Numbered from the stretch's first letter, positions 6,833 to 15,390 are shown. The stretch is DNA of 39,730 bases from Olsenella_K sp051878835 (GCA_051878835.1 JBJEKW010000069.1:1-39730); one strand, 5' to 3'. The notes: generated from the sequence alone by a model not told the origin. Translations and numbers: made by a program.

Positions 6833-8574
6833 TGGCCGAGAGTGTAGAGGGTGCGGAAGTAGCCGTCAGGGAGGGACATGAGCTCTTGGAAGGTGCCCTT
6901 CTCGCACACGCGACCGTCACGCAGCACGAGGATGCCATCAAATTGGCGCAGTTGGCCTGCATCCAGACGATGCGTCACCATGATTCGCGTAGTATTGGTC
7001 AGGCCCAGCACCGAATGGGTGACCTGATCGGCGGTCTTTTGGTCCAGGGCCGACGTCGCCTCGTCAAAGAGCAGCACCTTTGAGCCATGCAGCAGGCTAC
7101 GTGCAATGCATGCCCGCTGTCGCTCGCCGCCCGAAAGGTTCGAGCCTCCCTCGTCGCATGGATAGTCCAGGCCGTGCTGGGCCACAAAGTCGTCCAGGCC
7201 TGCCTGGTGCACGACGGAATCCAGAGCCTCCTGCGACACCGGGGCGAACATAGTGATGTTTTGGCGCAATGTCGCATCAAAGAGGAACGTGTCTTGCCGC
7301 ACCAACGAGACGGTTCGGTAGAGCGACTCCAGGCTGACGTCACGCAGCTCGTGCCCGTCGAAGGCAATCGACCCTGCGTAATCAAGATGAACACCCATGA
7401 GGAGCGACAGCAGTGTCGATTTGCCACTGCCCGAGGCTCCAACCACCGCGTAGCAGCCGCCGGTGCCAAACTGTGCGCTCAGATCGGACAGGACGGGATG
7501 TCCCTCCTCGTAGCCAAAGGTCACGCCCGACAGTTGGATGCCCTGGGACAGAGTGGCAGGCAGGGAATTGCCGCCGGTACGCTCATGAGCCGCGCCCAGC
7601 ATGTCTGCCAGCTTGTCCACCAAGCCCAGCGATGCTTTGCGGGCGGCAAAGATGGACGGCAGGTCCTGGATGGGCTGGGCGATGCTGTTCATAAGCTGCG
7701 TCGCCATGAGGATGCCGCCCACGGTAATGCCGCCTCCTGACAGGGCCAGCCATGCGCCAAAGAACATCACGGCCAGCTGCGAGATGCTCTGTGCGGTTAT
7801 GGCCAGGGCAAAGATGCCCTTCTCGGTGCGACGACGCAGGCGCTTACTGGCCTCGAGGGCGTCGTTGGCCGCGCCGAAGCGCTGGCGTGCCGCGTCTTCG
7901 GCGCGAAAGCTCTTTATTAGGGGAAAGCCGGAGACCAGGTCATGCACTACGGCCACAAAGCGCCCCGTCGAGTCGGAGACCGTGCGTTGGCGCTGCGAAA
8001 GCCTGTTGCCGGACGCCAGGCCAATCAGCAGCGGTACCAGCGCCGATACGATGGCGACCGCCGCCAGAGGCACGCTTTGGAACAGCAGCATGGTGACGGA
8101 GCCCACCAATGACACCAGCTCCGTGACCATCGTGAACAGTTTCTCAAGATAGGTTGTCTCGATAGTGGTCACGTCGTTGGTGAGTGCCGACTCGTAGGCG
8201 CTAGCACCACCCGCGTCGAAGGCTCCGATGCCTTTGCACAACAGCCGGTCAAAGGCGACGTTGCGGTACTCGCTGACCGCACGGCAAAGAAATGCTGGCA
8301 GGGAGGCACGCATGGCGAGTTCGGTCGCCAACTCCAGGGCCACCAACATCGCGACGTCCTGCCCCGCCTGGGCAAGAAGCGCAAGGGACCCTGCCGCCAC
8401 GGCGTCAAATGCCAGTTTGAGCGCATATGCGAAGACCAGCGTCACGATGGCTTGTGTCAGGTAAAGAGCCACGTTTGCGCAGAACAGCAGGCGGTTGCCA
8501 CGAAATAGGCTGCCCCACAGCTCGCGCACAAGGGCATCATGGCCTGGTGAGCTCTTTTGGACCTGGTTGTCCAT
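6829..8574 (-). CDS. ABC transporter, fused permease and ATP-binding protein (ABCB-type exporter)
   Basis: A 581-residue half-transporter that should work as a dimer in the membrane. The N-terminal 310 residues hold about six transmembrane helices. The ATPase domain shows Walker A GASGSGKST (about 377-385), signature LSGGERQRACIARSLL, Walker B VLLFDEATSALD and the H-loop MVTHRLD. These exporters move peptides, drugs, lipids or metals; nothing here fixes the substrate. ATG 8574 has GGGAGG eight bases upstream; the longer frame to 8871 runs through a repeat and is not used. It diverges from an AraC regulator that may control it. Its stop codon is provided by a 27-bp palindrome. Confidence 0.88.
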   Translation of the reverse strand: MDNQVQKSSPGHDALVRELWGSLFRGNRLLFCANVALYLTQAIVTLVFAYALKLAFDAVAAGSLALLAQAGQDVAMLVALELATELAMRASLPAFLCRAVSEYRNVAFDRLLCKGIGAFDAGGASAYESALTNDVTTIETTYLEKLFTMVTELVSLVGSVTMLLFQSVPLAAVAIVSALVPLLIGLASGNRLSQRQRTVSDSTGRFVAVVHDLVSGFPLIKSFRAEDAARQRFGAANDALEASKRLRRRTEKGIFALAITAQSISQLAVMFFGAWLALSGGGITVGGILMATQLMNSIAQPIQDLPSIFAARKASLGLVDKLADMLGAAHERTGGNSLPATLSQGIQLSGVTFGYEEGHPVLSDLSAQFGTGGCYAVVGASGSGKSTLLSLLMGVHLDYAGSIAFDGHELRDVSLESLYRTVSLVRQDTFLFDATLRQNITMFAPVSQEALDSVVHQAGLDDFVAQHGLDYPCDEGGSNLSGGERQRACIARSLLHGSKVLLFDEATSALDQKTADQVTHSVLGLTNTTRIMVTHRLDAGQLRQFDGILVLRDGRVCEKGTFQELMSLPDGYFRTLYTLGQ

Positions 8575-8716
8575 ATGAATGACCTCCCGACGATGATTGA
8601 AACTTTGTTGTTTGTGCTCTGACGATTCCAAAGCTACACTGCTGCGGAAGGGCAGCTGGCTGTAGGTCAACGCACCTGAACACCCAGCCGAGATACCAGA
8701 AAATTTGGCGTATTGG

Positions 8717-8778
8717 GTGAACAGAGGACGGAGGTTCGTTCGCTCGCTAGGATGAACGGACCTCCGTCCTCTGTTCAC
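8717..8778. repeat. Inverted pair of 27-bp palindromes (copies 5 and 6)
   Basis: Copy 5 (8717-8743, GTGAACAGAGGACGG to GTTCGC) and copy 6 (8752-8778, minus strand, GTGAACAGAGGACGG to GTTCAT) face each other across 8 bases. Both share the GAGGACGG variant, so the pair looks like one unit, as in REPIN doublets. Full pairing would give a 27-bp-stem hairpin. It lies in the divergent region between exporter and AraC gene, ending 13 bases before the AraC start and next to its ribosome-binding site. Confidence 0.8.
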
Positions 8779-8791
8779 GTGAAAGGACACC

Positions 8792-9601
8792 ATGGACGAC
8801 CAAAGGTTGAGAAGTGCGCTCGATACGTTGCTGGCGGTATCGCCGCGGCACTTGGAGCCGGGCTCAAGCACACTGTTCGTGGCGTACCGTTTGAACGAGG
8901 TGCCAAAGATTCCGGCTGTGAGTGCGTTTTACGTGCTTATGACTACGTTCGACGCCCAAGAACCCACGCGACCGCTGCTGGATCGCGAACCATGGCCGGA
9001 TGACATCATGGTGTGCGCATTTCTGCGCAGGGAACAACTCGACCGTGTGCTCTTGGCGCTGGCGCTCAGTTCGTCCGAGTTTCTCGACACCTTCGTCGAG
9101 TATCTGGGGCCAGGACAAACGGGTACAACCGAGATTGCCAAGCAAAACGAGGTGGATCTTCTGATGCTTCAGGAGATCTTCTCAATCATGGTGGTGGCCT
9201 ATGCCGAGCGCAGACAGGAATGGGAGCTGGCCATAGAGGGGCTGGCATCTTCCTGCATCGCCTTGGCGAGCCCTGCCATACGCGAGCAGAGCGACCGCAG
9301 AAGTCCCGACGAGCTGGTGGGTCTGCTGTTGACCGAAATCGCTGCACACCCCGAGAGTGTTACGCTGCACGGCCTGGCCGAGCGCTTCTCGTACAACCCT
9401 ACGTACCTCTCGGGCCTGTTGCACGAGCAGTGCGGGAAAACCTTCAGCCAGCTGGTTTGCGAGCAGCGCATGCAACGCGCGTACCAGTTGCTGACTGACA
9501 CGAGGCTGCCCGTGACCAAGGTTGCCGCAATGGTGGGCTACAAAGGCACAAGCAACTTCTACCGTCTGTTTCGGGAGCGCTTCGGCGTGTCGCCGACGTA
9601 G
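8792..9601 (+). CDS. AraC-family transcriptional regulator
   Basis: A 269-residue regulator. The C-terminal 100 residues hold the two AraC helix-turn-helix motifs (LHGLAERFSYNPTYLSGLLHE, then VTKVAAMVGYKGTSNFYRLFRERFGVSP), with the family end motif intact. The N-terminal region (1-160) is not recognisable as a known sensor domain. The ATG at 8792 is preceded by GAAAGGA at 8781. It diverges from the ABC exporter, which is its most likely target. YaaA follows 44 bases downstream and may be co-transcribed. Confidence 0.88.
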   Translation: MDDQRLRSALDTLLAVSPRHLEPGSSTLFVAYRLNEVPKIPAVSAFYVLMTTFDAQEPTRPLLDREPWPDDIMVCAFLRREQLDRVLLALALSSSEFLDTFVEYLGPGQTGTTEIAKQNEVDLLMLQEIFSIMVVAYAERRQEWELAIEGLASSCIALASPAIREQSDRRSPDELVGLLLTEIAAHPESVTLHGLAERFSYNPTYLSGLLHEQCGKTFSQLVCEQRMQRAYQLLTDTRLPVTKVAAMVGYKGTSNFYRLFRERFGVSPT

Positions 9602-9645
9602 GTACGGACCGTCGAGAATCCCGCGTGGAACTCAGGTGAGCCGGC

Positions 9646-10392
9646 ATGAGGATCATCATCTCTCCGGCGAAGCGGATGCGAATAGACACCGATTCCTTCT
9701 CCTGCACAGAGCTCCCGGCGTTCATGGAACGAACCCAGAGGCTGAAGGAATGGATCAGCGACCTGACCTACGAGCAGCAGAAGGTCCTCTGGGCATGCAA
9801 TGACGGGATTGCCCGGCAGAACAGTGAGCGGTTTGCGCACATGGACCTGCGGCAGAACCTCACGCCGGCGATCCTGGCCTTTGACGGCATCCAGTACACC
9901 TACATGGCACCGACGGTGTTCGAGGATGGTCAGTACGAGTACGTGCAGGAACACCTGCGCATCCTGTCCGGTTTTTATGGCGTGCTGAAGCCCATGGACG
10001 GCGTGGTGCCGTACCGCCTGGAAATGCAGGCAAAGGCAGCCGTTGATCAATATAAGAATCTGTACGACTTCTGGGGGGACGGCCTGTACCGGGAGGTACG
10101 GGACGACAGCGGGGTCATCATCAACCTGGCGTCGAAGGAATACTCCAGATGCGTGGAACGCTACCTGCAGCCGGGAGACCGGTTCGTCACGTGCGTCTTT
10201 GGCGAGCCGGTGGGCGGCAAGGTCGTCCAGAAGGGCGTGTACGCCAAGATGGCCAGGGGAGAGATGGTGCGTTTCATGGCTGGCATCCATGCCGTCGAAC
10301 CGGAGCAGATAAAGGCATTCGACTGGAGCGGCTATCGCTTTGATGCCGATCGTTCGTCTGACGTGCGCTATGTCTTCGTGCGCGCGGTATGA
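9646..10392 (+). CDS. YaaA family peroxide-stress protein (UPF0246)
   Basis: A 248-residue member of the YaaA/UPF0246 family, of usual full length. It starts with the signature MRIIISPAKRM and keeps the conserved FDGIQYTYMAP, LSGFYGVLKPMDGVVPYRLEMQ and INLASKEYS blocks. In Escherichia coli YaaA lowers free iron and limits DNA damage under peroxide stress. The ATG at 9646 sits after a weak GGTGAG site. The stop TGA (10390-10392) belongs to a 27-bp palindrome, and the gene overlaps the end of the convergent AraC gene by 25 bases. Confidence 0.9.
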   Translation: MRIIISPAKRMRIDTDSFSCTELPAFMERTQRLKEWISDLTYEQQKVLWACNDGIARQNSERFAHMDLRQNLTPAILAFDGIQYTYMAPTVFEDGQYEYVQEHLRILSGFYGVLKPMDGVVPYRLEMQAKAAVDQYKNLYDFWGDGLYREVRDDSGVIINLASKEYSRCVERYLQPGDRFVTCVFGEPVGGKVVQKGVYAKMARGEMVRFMAGIHAVEPEQIKAFDWSGYRFDADRSSDVRYVFVRAV

Positions 10393-11279
10393 ACACTCCT
10401 CCGTCCCCTGTTCATCGTTGGGGTTGTGCCCTTGTGCTTCTTGAACATTCTGGTGAAGTAGCTGGGGTCCTGGTAACCGCACATCTGCGCGATCTCGGTC
10501 ACTGTCAGGTCTGTGCTTCTGAGGAGCTCGGTGCTCTTAGCGAGCCTAGTCTGGGTCACGTACTGCATGGGCGTCGATTCCGCGAGTGTGCGGAAGCAGC
10601 GCAAGCACTCGCTGGTGCTGATGTGGGCGCTGTAGGCGATGTCCTCCAGTCGGATGGGGTCCATGTAGTGCGCCTCAATATAGGTGAGCATCTGTCGAAG
10701 GCGGAGCTCCTCCTTGTGCGAGCGCTTGACATCGTTCGCGCTCACGGTCGCGGGTGCGCTCTCCAGAAGCCAGACGAGGACATCCGTGTAGGCGTTTCGC
10801 ACCGTGATCTCGTGGTGCTTCGCGTTGGTGGCACCTGCGTCCCAGGCCTGCTCGACCAGGCGCACGACGCGCGCCTGGTCGTCACTGTCCGTATGGATGA
10901 CGCAGCCGGGCAGGTCGCCTCTGCCAGCCAGGGGTAGCACGTACTTCTGATAGATGGCCGAGTCGCTGCTGGCAATCAGCCTGGCGTTGAAGACACACGC
11001 CTTTTGGATGGCGCCATGGCACAGTGGCTCAGCGGAGTGCAGGACGGAGCTGTTGACGAAGTAGGCATCTCCCGCGGTGGCATCGAAAGCGGCGCTGCCG
11101 GCCCTTACGTGAAGCGACCCCCTGACCATGTAGGTCAACTCGAACTCCTGGTGCCAGTGCCAGGGCACGGTAACGACGTCCAGGTCATCGTAAAAGAAGG
11201 CCGCTGGGAACTCGCGCGTCCCGTACTCCAGCAGCTCCTTGCCGTGCTCGTCGGTTTGGTCAGTCGATGTCTGCAGCAT
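10368..11279 (-). CDS. AraC-family regulator with cupin sensor domain
   Basis: A 303-residue regulator. Residues about 40-110 form an AraC-type cupin ligand pocket (VTVPWHWHQEFELTYMVRGS). The last 110 residues hold two helix-turn-helix motifs (IRLEDIAYSAHISTSECLRCF, then VTEIAQMCGYQDPSYFTRMFKKHKGTTP). The family normally ends shortly after that point; here 16 extra residues follow, nine of them (MNRGRRSVH) encoded by a 27-bp palindrome. ATG 11279 has AGGAG 10 bases upstream. It is divergent from the PHP phosphatase and MFS genes, which may be its targets. Confidence 0.88.
   Translation of the reverse strand: MLQTSTDQTDEHGKELLEYGTREFPAAFFYDDLDVVTVPWHWHQEFELTYMVRGSLHVRAGSAAFDATAGDAYFVNSSVLHSAEPLCHGAIQKACVFNARLIASSDSAIYQKYVLPLAGRGDLPGCVIHTDSDDQARVVRLVEQAWDAGATNAKHHEITVRNAYTDVLVWLLESAPATVSANDVKRSHKEELRLRQMLTYIEAHYMDPIRLEDIAYSAHISTSECLRCFRTLAESTPMQYVTQTRLAKSTELLRSTDLTVTEIAQMCGYQDPSYFTRMFKKHKGTTPTMNRGRRSVHTARTKT
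10389..10415. repeat. 27-bp palindrome, copy 7, shared by two convergent genes
   Basis: Plus-strand reading starts ATGAACACTCCTCC and ends CTGTTCAT; the canonical orientation is on the minus strand. Its plus-strand TGA ends yaaA, while the minus-strand AraC gene reads through it as MNRGRRSVH. Confidence 0.8.
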
Positions 11280-11364
11280 TGGCGATAATCTCCTATATAT
11301 GTGGCTGATAACTCCTAGTTTAGGCATATACGTGACGATAAAATCCAAATCGTGAAAAGAGTGC

Positions 11365-11395
11365 TTGAACAAACCTCCGCCCCCCCCCTGTTCAC
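11365..11395. repeat. 27-bp palindrome, copy 8, expanded to 31 bp by a C tract
   Basis: Starts TTGAACAAACCTCCG and ends TGTTCAC. The usual TCCCC is a run of nine C, making the copy 4 bp longer. It lies between divergent AraC and PHP genes, about 5 bases before the ribosome-binding site of the latter. Confidence 0.7.
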
Positions 11396-11417
11396 CAGCG
11401 AGAAAGGACAAGCAGAA

Positions 11418-12293
11418 ATGAAGGCTGACTACCATCTGCACTGCGAGTTCTCCGATGACTCCACCGAGCCGATGGAGAACCAGGTCGAGCGTGCTATCCA
11501 GATAGGTCTCGACGAGCTGTGCTTCACCGACCACGTGGACTACGGCATAAAGCGCGACTGGGACGACCCCAGGGGCATCACGTACCGAGGCGGCGACGGC
11601 GTGAACTCCTCCGCGGACGACCAGGAGCCGCTGGCCAACGTCGACTACCCCAGGTACTTCGAAAAGATCCATCGGATGCAGCAGGCGTATGCCGGAAGGG
11701 TCAGCGTAAAGGCAGGCCTGGAGTTCGGCATCCAGACCCGCACCCTCGACGACTACCGCAAGCTCTTCTCAACGTATAGCGACGAACTGGACTTCATCCT
11801 GCTGTCCATGCACCAGGTGGACAACCAGGAGTTCTGGACCGGCGAGTACTTCCACGGTAGGACGCAGGCAGAATACAACTACGCCTACTACGACGAGATA
11901 TACAAGGTCCAGCAGCAGTTCAAGGACTACTCCGTGCTGGCGCACCTGGACCTTTTGGCGCGCTACGACCCGGCAGGTCCCTATCCGTTTGACAAGGTGA
12001 AGGACCAGGTTGCCGAGATTTTGAAGCTGGCCATTCGCGACGGCAAGGGCATAGAGATAAACACGTCCTCCTGGCACTACGGCCTGGCAGACACCCAGCC
12101 GTCGAAGGAGATCTTGCGGCTGTACAAGGACCTGGGCGGCAAGGTCTTCACGTTCGGTTCCGACGCCCACAAGACGGCGTTTCTGGGCGACCACTTTGCC
12201 GACGCGCGCAGGATCGTGCGCGACGAGATTGGCCTCACGGAGTTCTGTACCTTCGACCACATGGAGCCGGTGTTCCACAAGATCGAGGACTAG
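11418..12293 (+). CDS. PHP-domain phosphatase, histidinol-phosphatase (HisJ/HisK) family
   Basis: A 291-residue protein with the PHP metal-binding motifs: DYHLHCEFSDDS at the N-terminus, FTDHVDYG, the glutamate in AGLEFGIQ, LLSMHQVD, LAHLDLLARY and a final GSDAHK. Length and motif order fit HisK-type histidinol-phosphate phosphatases of histidine synthesis. No other his gene is here, so another phosphoester substrate is possible. The ATG at 11418 has AGAAAGGA 9 bases upstream; an earlier in-frame ATG at 11352 would put a palindromic repeat inside the protein and is not used. The MFS gene follows at 55 bases. Confidence 0.85.
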   Translation: MKADYHLHCEFSDDSTEPMENQVERAIQIGLDELCFTDHVDYGIKRDWDDPRGITYRGGDGVNSSADDQEPLANVDYPRYFEKIHRMQQAYAGRVSVKAGLEFGIQTRTLDDYRKLFSTYSDELDFILLSMHQVDNQEFWTGEYFHGRTQAEYNYAYYDEIYKVQQQFKDYSVLAHLDLLARYDPAGPYPFDKVKDQVAEILKLAIRDGKGIEINTSSWHYGLADTQPSKEILRLYKDLGGKVFTFGSDAHKTAFLGDHFADARRIVRDEIGLTEFCTFDHMEPVFHKIED

Positions 12294-12303
12294 AGTGCGC
12301 GGC

Positions 12304-12330
12304 GTGAACAAACCTCCGTCCCCTGGTCAC
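12304..12330. repeat. 27-bp palindrome, copy 9
   Basis: Starts GTGAACAAACCTCC and ends CTGGTCAC; the canonical reading is on the minus strand. It fills the gap between the PHP and MFS genes and ends 8 bases before the MFS ribosome-binding site. Confidence 0.75.
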
Positions 12331-12348
12331 GCGTCATGAAGGAGTGCA

Positions 12349-13494
12349 ATGGTTTCGCTGCTGCTTGCAGTTATATATCTGTCGTTCATATCGCTGGGCC
12401 TGCCGGACTCGCTTCTGGGGAGCGCGTGGCCCGTGATGTATGCGGGCATGCACGCCACGGTGTCGGACGCGGGCACGCTGGCCATGATCATCAGCATCTG
12501 CACCATCGTCTCGTCTTTGCTGTCCGACCGCATGATTCACGCGTTTGGCACCGGCAAGGTGACCGCCGTCTCCGTCCTCACGACGGCGGTGGCGCTGTTT
12601 GGATTCTCTGCCAGCACCGTATACTGGCATCTGGTGCTGTGGTGCATCCCGTACGGCCTGGGCGCAGGTGCCGTGGACGCCGCCCTGAACAACTATGTGA
12701 GCCTTCATTTCAAAGCGCGGCACATGTCGTGGCTGCACTGCATGTGGGGAATCGGCACCAGCACCGGTCCCGTCATCATGGGCGTGGCCATCCAGCACGC
12801 CTCCTGGCAGGCGGGGTATCGCATCATCGGCATCATCCAGATTGTGCTGAGCGCGGTCGTGTTTCTGTCGCTGCCGCTTTGGAAGGGCCAGAGGGATGCA
12901 CGGGCAGAGGAGACGCGCAACGTCGTACCGCTGAAAGACGCCGTCAGGCTGCCTGGTGCCGCCTCGATTCTGATTGCGTTCTTTTGCTACTGCGCCCTAG
13001 AAACCTCCACGGGTCTGTGGGCAGCCAGCTGGATGGTCGCGGAGCGCTCGGTCGCTGCGGAGACGGCTGCGTCGTTGGCCTCGCTGTTCTACCTGGGCAT
13101 CACGGCAGGTAGGGCCATCTCGGGCTTCGTATCGGAGAGGCTGGGCGACCAGAACATGATCCGTGTGGGGGAGGGCATCGCCCTCGCCGGCATCCTGTGT
13201 CTGGTTCCGCACGTGGAGACGCTGTCGTTTATTGGCCTCGTCTGCATCGGCCTGGGATGCGCCCCCATCTACCCGTCCATCATCCACTCCACGCCCGCGC
13301 GCTTCGGTGCCGAAAACTCCCAGTCGCTGACGGGCATCGAGATGGCCTGCGCCTACGTGGGGAGCACGTTTGGGCCGAAAATCTTTGGAATGCTGTCCGA
13401 TGCCCTGGGGCTTGGGATCTACCCCGCCTACCTGATCGCGTTTGTGGTCGTGATGTTCCTCATGACCGAAAGGTCCAGCAGACACCTGGCGTAA
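12349..13494 (+). CDS. Major facilitator superfamily transporter
   Basis: A 381-residue protein with 11-12 hydrophobic segments along its whole length, fitting the MFS fold. The motif-A-like loop after helix 2 is SDRMIHAFGTGKV, and YGLGAGAVDAALNNY and GIGTSTGPVIMG resemble the fucose/sugar permease branch. Substrate unknown. ATG 12349 has AAGGAG at 12339-12344. It probably shares a transcript with the PHP phosphatase, though a 27-bp palindrome separates them. Confidence 0.85.
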   Translation: MVSLLLAVIYLSFISLGLPDSLLGSAWPVMYAGMHATVSDAGTLAMIISICTIVSSLLSDRMIHAFGTGKVTAVSVLTTAVALFGFSASTVYWHLVLWCIPYGLGAGAVDAALNNYVSLHFKARHMSWLHCMWGIGTSTGPVIMGVAIQHASWQAGYRIIGIIQIVLSAVVFLSLPLWKGQRDARAEETRNVVPLKDAVRLPGAASILIAFFCYCALETSTGLWAASWMVAERSVAAETAASLASLFYLGITAGRAISGFVSERLGDQNMIRVGEGIALAGILCLVPHVETLSFIGLVCIGLGCAPIYPSIIHSTPARFGAENSQSLTGIEMACAYVGSTFGPKIFGMLSDALGLGIYPAYLIAFVVVMFLMTERSSRHLA

Positions 13495-13671
13495 GAAAAA
13501 CACCTCCTCCTGACGCTACGGTCTGACAGACATGCAGCTGTCTGCATCCCTCTATTTGCACGCTTTTGGGAGATGGCCAAGGCGGGCCACGCTACCGTCG
13601 CGAGGCGTCTATACTATTTCCTTGTACGAAAATGCCCGGTGTATCCGGGCGCGGGAGAAGGAGACCTTTTC

Positions 13672-14235
13672 GTGGCTACACTTTCCATCAATGACCTCAA
13701 GGCTGGCCTTGGCGTAAACATCAAGGGCAAGGACTGCGTGATTCTGGAGGCCCAGCACGTCAAGCCCGGCAAGGGTAACACCTATGTCCGCACCAAGTAC
13801 CGCGACATCCGCACCGGCCGCGTGAACGAGGAGAACTTCCAGCAGTCCGCGAAGTTCGAGAGCGTCGACATGCGCACCCGCGAGATGCAGTACCTCTACA
13901 ACGACGGCGACTCCTACTGGTTCATGGACACGGAGACCTACGAGCAGATCCCCGTGGAGAAGGAGCTCATCGGCGACAACGACAAGTACCTGAAGGAGAA
14001 CGACACCTGCCTGCTGCAGTACGCGAACGACGTCCTGTACGCGGTGCAGCCGCCTACCTTCATTGAGGTCGAGATCACCAAGACCGACCCTGGCTTCAAG
14101 GGTGACACCGTCCAGGGCGGCACCAAGCCTGCCACCATCGAGACCGGTGCTACTATCCAGGTCCCGATGTATCTCAACGAGGGCGAGAAGATCAAGGTCG
14201 ACACCCGCGACGGCAAGTTCGTCGCCCGCGTCTAG
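13672..14235 (+). CDS. efp: Translation elongation factor P
   Basis: A 187-residue EF-P, of full length. It binds ribosomes stalled at proline runs and promotes peptide-bond formation. Domain 1 carries the loop HVKPGKGN, in which K34 matches the residue modified in Escherichia coli. The two OB-fold domains follow (RDIRTGRVNEENFQQSAKFE, YLNEGEKIKVDTRDGKFVARV). The start is GTG 13672 with AGAAGGAGA upstream; the longer open frame lacks family similarity. A strong terminator follows. I see no modification enzyme in the window. Confidence 0.95.
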   Translation: MATLSINDLKAGLGVNIKGKDCVILEAQHVKPGKGNTYVRTKYRDIRTGRVNEENFQQSAKFESVDMRTREMQYLYNDGDSYWFMDTETYEQIPVEKELIGDNDKYLKENDTCLLQYANDVLYAVQPPTFIEVEITKTDPGFKGDTVQGGTKPATIETGATIQVPMYLNEGEKIKVDTRDGKFVARV

Positions 14236-14274
14236 GACTTGTCGCAGACACCCTCGCGACATAGCTCAACGCGC

Positions 14275-14318
14275 ACACGCGCCCGCATGGCTACGGCCAG
14301 GCGGGCGCGTGTTCTTTT
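14275..14318 (+). terminator. Rho-independent terminator of efp
   Basis: ACACGCGCCCGC (14275-14286) pairs perfectly with GCGGGCGCGTGT (14301-14312), followed by TCTTTT. Confidence 0.88.
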
Positions 14319-14370
14319 AAGGCGCGCGATTGCTTGCGCAGGCCATTGAGTATGGCTGGCGGTGAGCCTA

Positions 14371-15012
14371 CTACTTGCGGACGACGGAGATGCGCTGCTG
14401 GATGTGGTCGCCATGCTCGATCTCGTCGACCATCGCGATTGCGAAGTCGGCATAGCTGATGACGGACTCGCCACGGTCGTTCGTCGTGAGCTCCTCGCCG
14501 GCGAGGATATAGGCTCCGGTGCGCTCGCCGTCTGCCTGGAAGTCTGCGGCAGGGGAGACGAAGGTCCACTTCACGTCGCTGCGCTTCCTGAGCTCTGCAA
14601 GCTCGTCTGCCTGGGCGGACGCCGTGGGCACGTAGGCCTCGGGGAAGTCCGGGGTCTGGTAGAGCTGGGTCGTGTGCTCGGGGTCGACGTAGAGCGATCC
14701 TGCGCCGCCGACGATGAGGAGACGGGTGTCGGTGCCGGAGAGGATATCTGCCAGGTGCTGCGAGGTGGTGGTGTGGAGCGGCAGGGACTCGAGCTTCCAG
14801 GCGCCGAAGGCGTCGACCACAGCCTCGAAGCTTGCGAGGTCTTCTGCAGTCAGATCCATGATGTCCTTCTGGACAAAGTGCTGCGAGACGGACTTGCTGG
14901 CACTTCTGGCAAATCCGGTGACGTCGAAGCCGCGCTCTACGGCTTCTTTCACGATGAGCTGGCCGTTGCGGCCATTGGATGCGACGACGGCGATCTTTCG
15001 GGTGTCGGACAT
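14371..15012 (-). CDS. NAD(P)-binding protein, NmrA/YwnB-like (atypical SDR)
   Basis: A 213-residue Rossmann-fold protein starting MSDTRKIAVVASNGRNGQLIVKEAVERG, where the usual GATGxxG is ASNGRNG. LLIVGGAGSLYVDP and WTFVSPAADF match NAD(P)-binding oxidoreductases of the NmrA/YwnB type. The ATG at 15012 has AAAGGGA upstream. It is the last gene of the operon divergent from HxlR, 85 bases after the monooxygenase-like gene. Such proteins often act as quinone or flavin reductases; the substrate is not shown. Confidence 0.82.
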   Translation of the reverse strand: MSDTRKIAVVASNGRNGQLIVKEAVERGFDVTGFARSASKSVSQHFVQKDIMDLTAEDLASFEAVVDAFGAWKLESLPLHTTTSQHLADILSGTDTRLLIVGGAGSLYVDPEHTTQLYQTPDFPEAYVPTASAQADELAELRKRSDVKWTFVSPAADFQADGERTGAYILAGEELTTNDRGESVISYADFAIAMVDEIEHGDHIQQRISVVRK

Positions 15013-15097
15013 ATGCGTCCCTTTCTTCTGTATGGGGCGGCGCCCAGAGGCTCCGCCCGCCTGAGCAGTGCAATGGGTCCAGGAGCTATGGTCCGGT

Positions 15098-15388
15098 CTA
15101 GGCCTCAAGCTCCTGATAGAAGGTCGGAGGCGTCGCGCTGTCGGAGAGCTCGGAGACCTTCGGGAAGATGCACACGAAGTGCTTGGACTGGCTGTGCGTG
15201 TCGAATGCTGCCTGGTCCTTCCAGACCTCTACGAACGTGAAGAGGCAGGGGTCGTCGAGGCTGACGTTGATGGTGTAGGAGACATTGCCCTCTTCGGCGC
15301 GGGACTTGGCGATGAGCTCCTTTGCCAGAGACAGGAACTCTTCACGTGCGTCTTCCTTGATATGGTTTGAGGCGATGAGCTTCAGCAT
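15098..15388 (-). CDS. Antibiotic biosynthesis monooxygenase (ABM)-fold protein, YgiN-like
   Basis: A 96-residue dimeric ferredoxin-like ABM protein (LIASNHIKEDAREEFLSLAKELI, then FTFVEVWKDQAAFDTHSQSKHF). Family members act as quinol monooxygenases or small-molecule oxygenases. ATG 15388 lies two bases after the preceding stop; a GTG at 15400 would overlap that gene by 10 bases. Tight spacing shows translational coupling within the HxlR operon. Confidence 0.85.
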   Translation of the reverse strand: MLKLIASNHIKEDAREEFLSLAKELIAKSRAEEGNVSYTINVSLDDPCLFTFVEVWKDQAAFDTHSQSKHFVCIFPKVSELSDSATPPTFYQELEA

Positions 15389-15390
15389 GA

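Noticed and set aside
8575..8871. An N-terminal extension of the ABC exporter
   Set aside because: It would run through the palindrome doublet; ATG 8574 has a good ribosome-binding site and matches the family start.
13573..13671. An upstream ATG for elongation factor P
   Set aside because: The extra 33 residues have no place in EF-P; GTG 13672 follows a strong ribosome-binding site.
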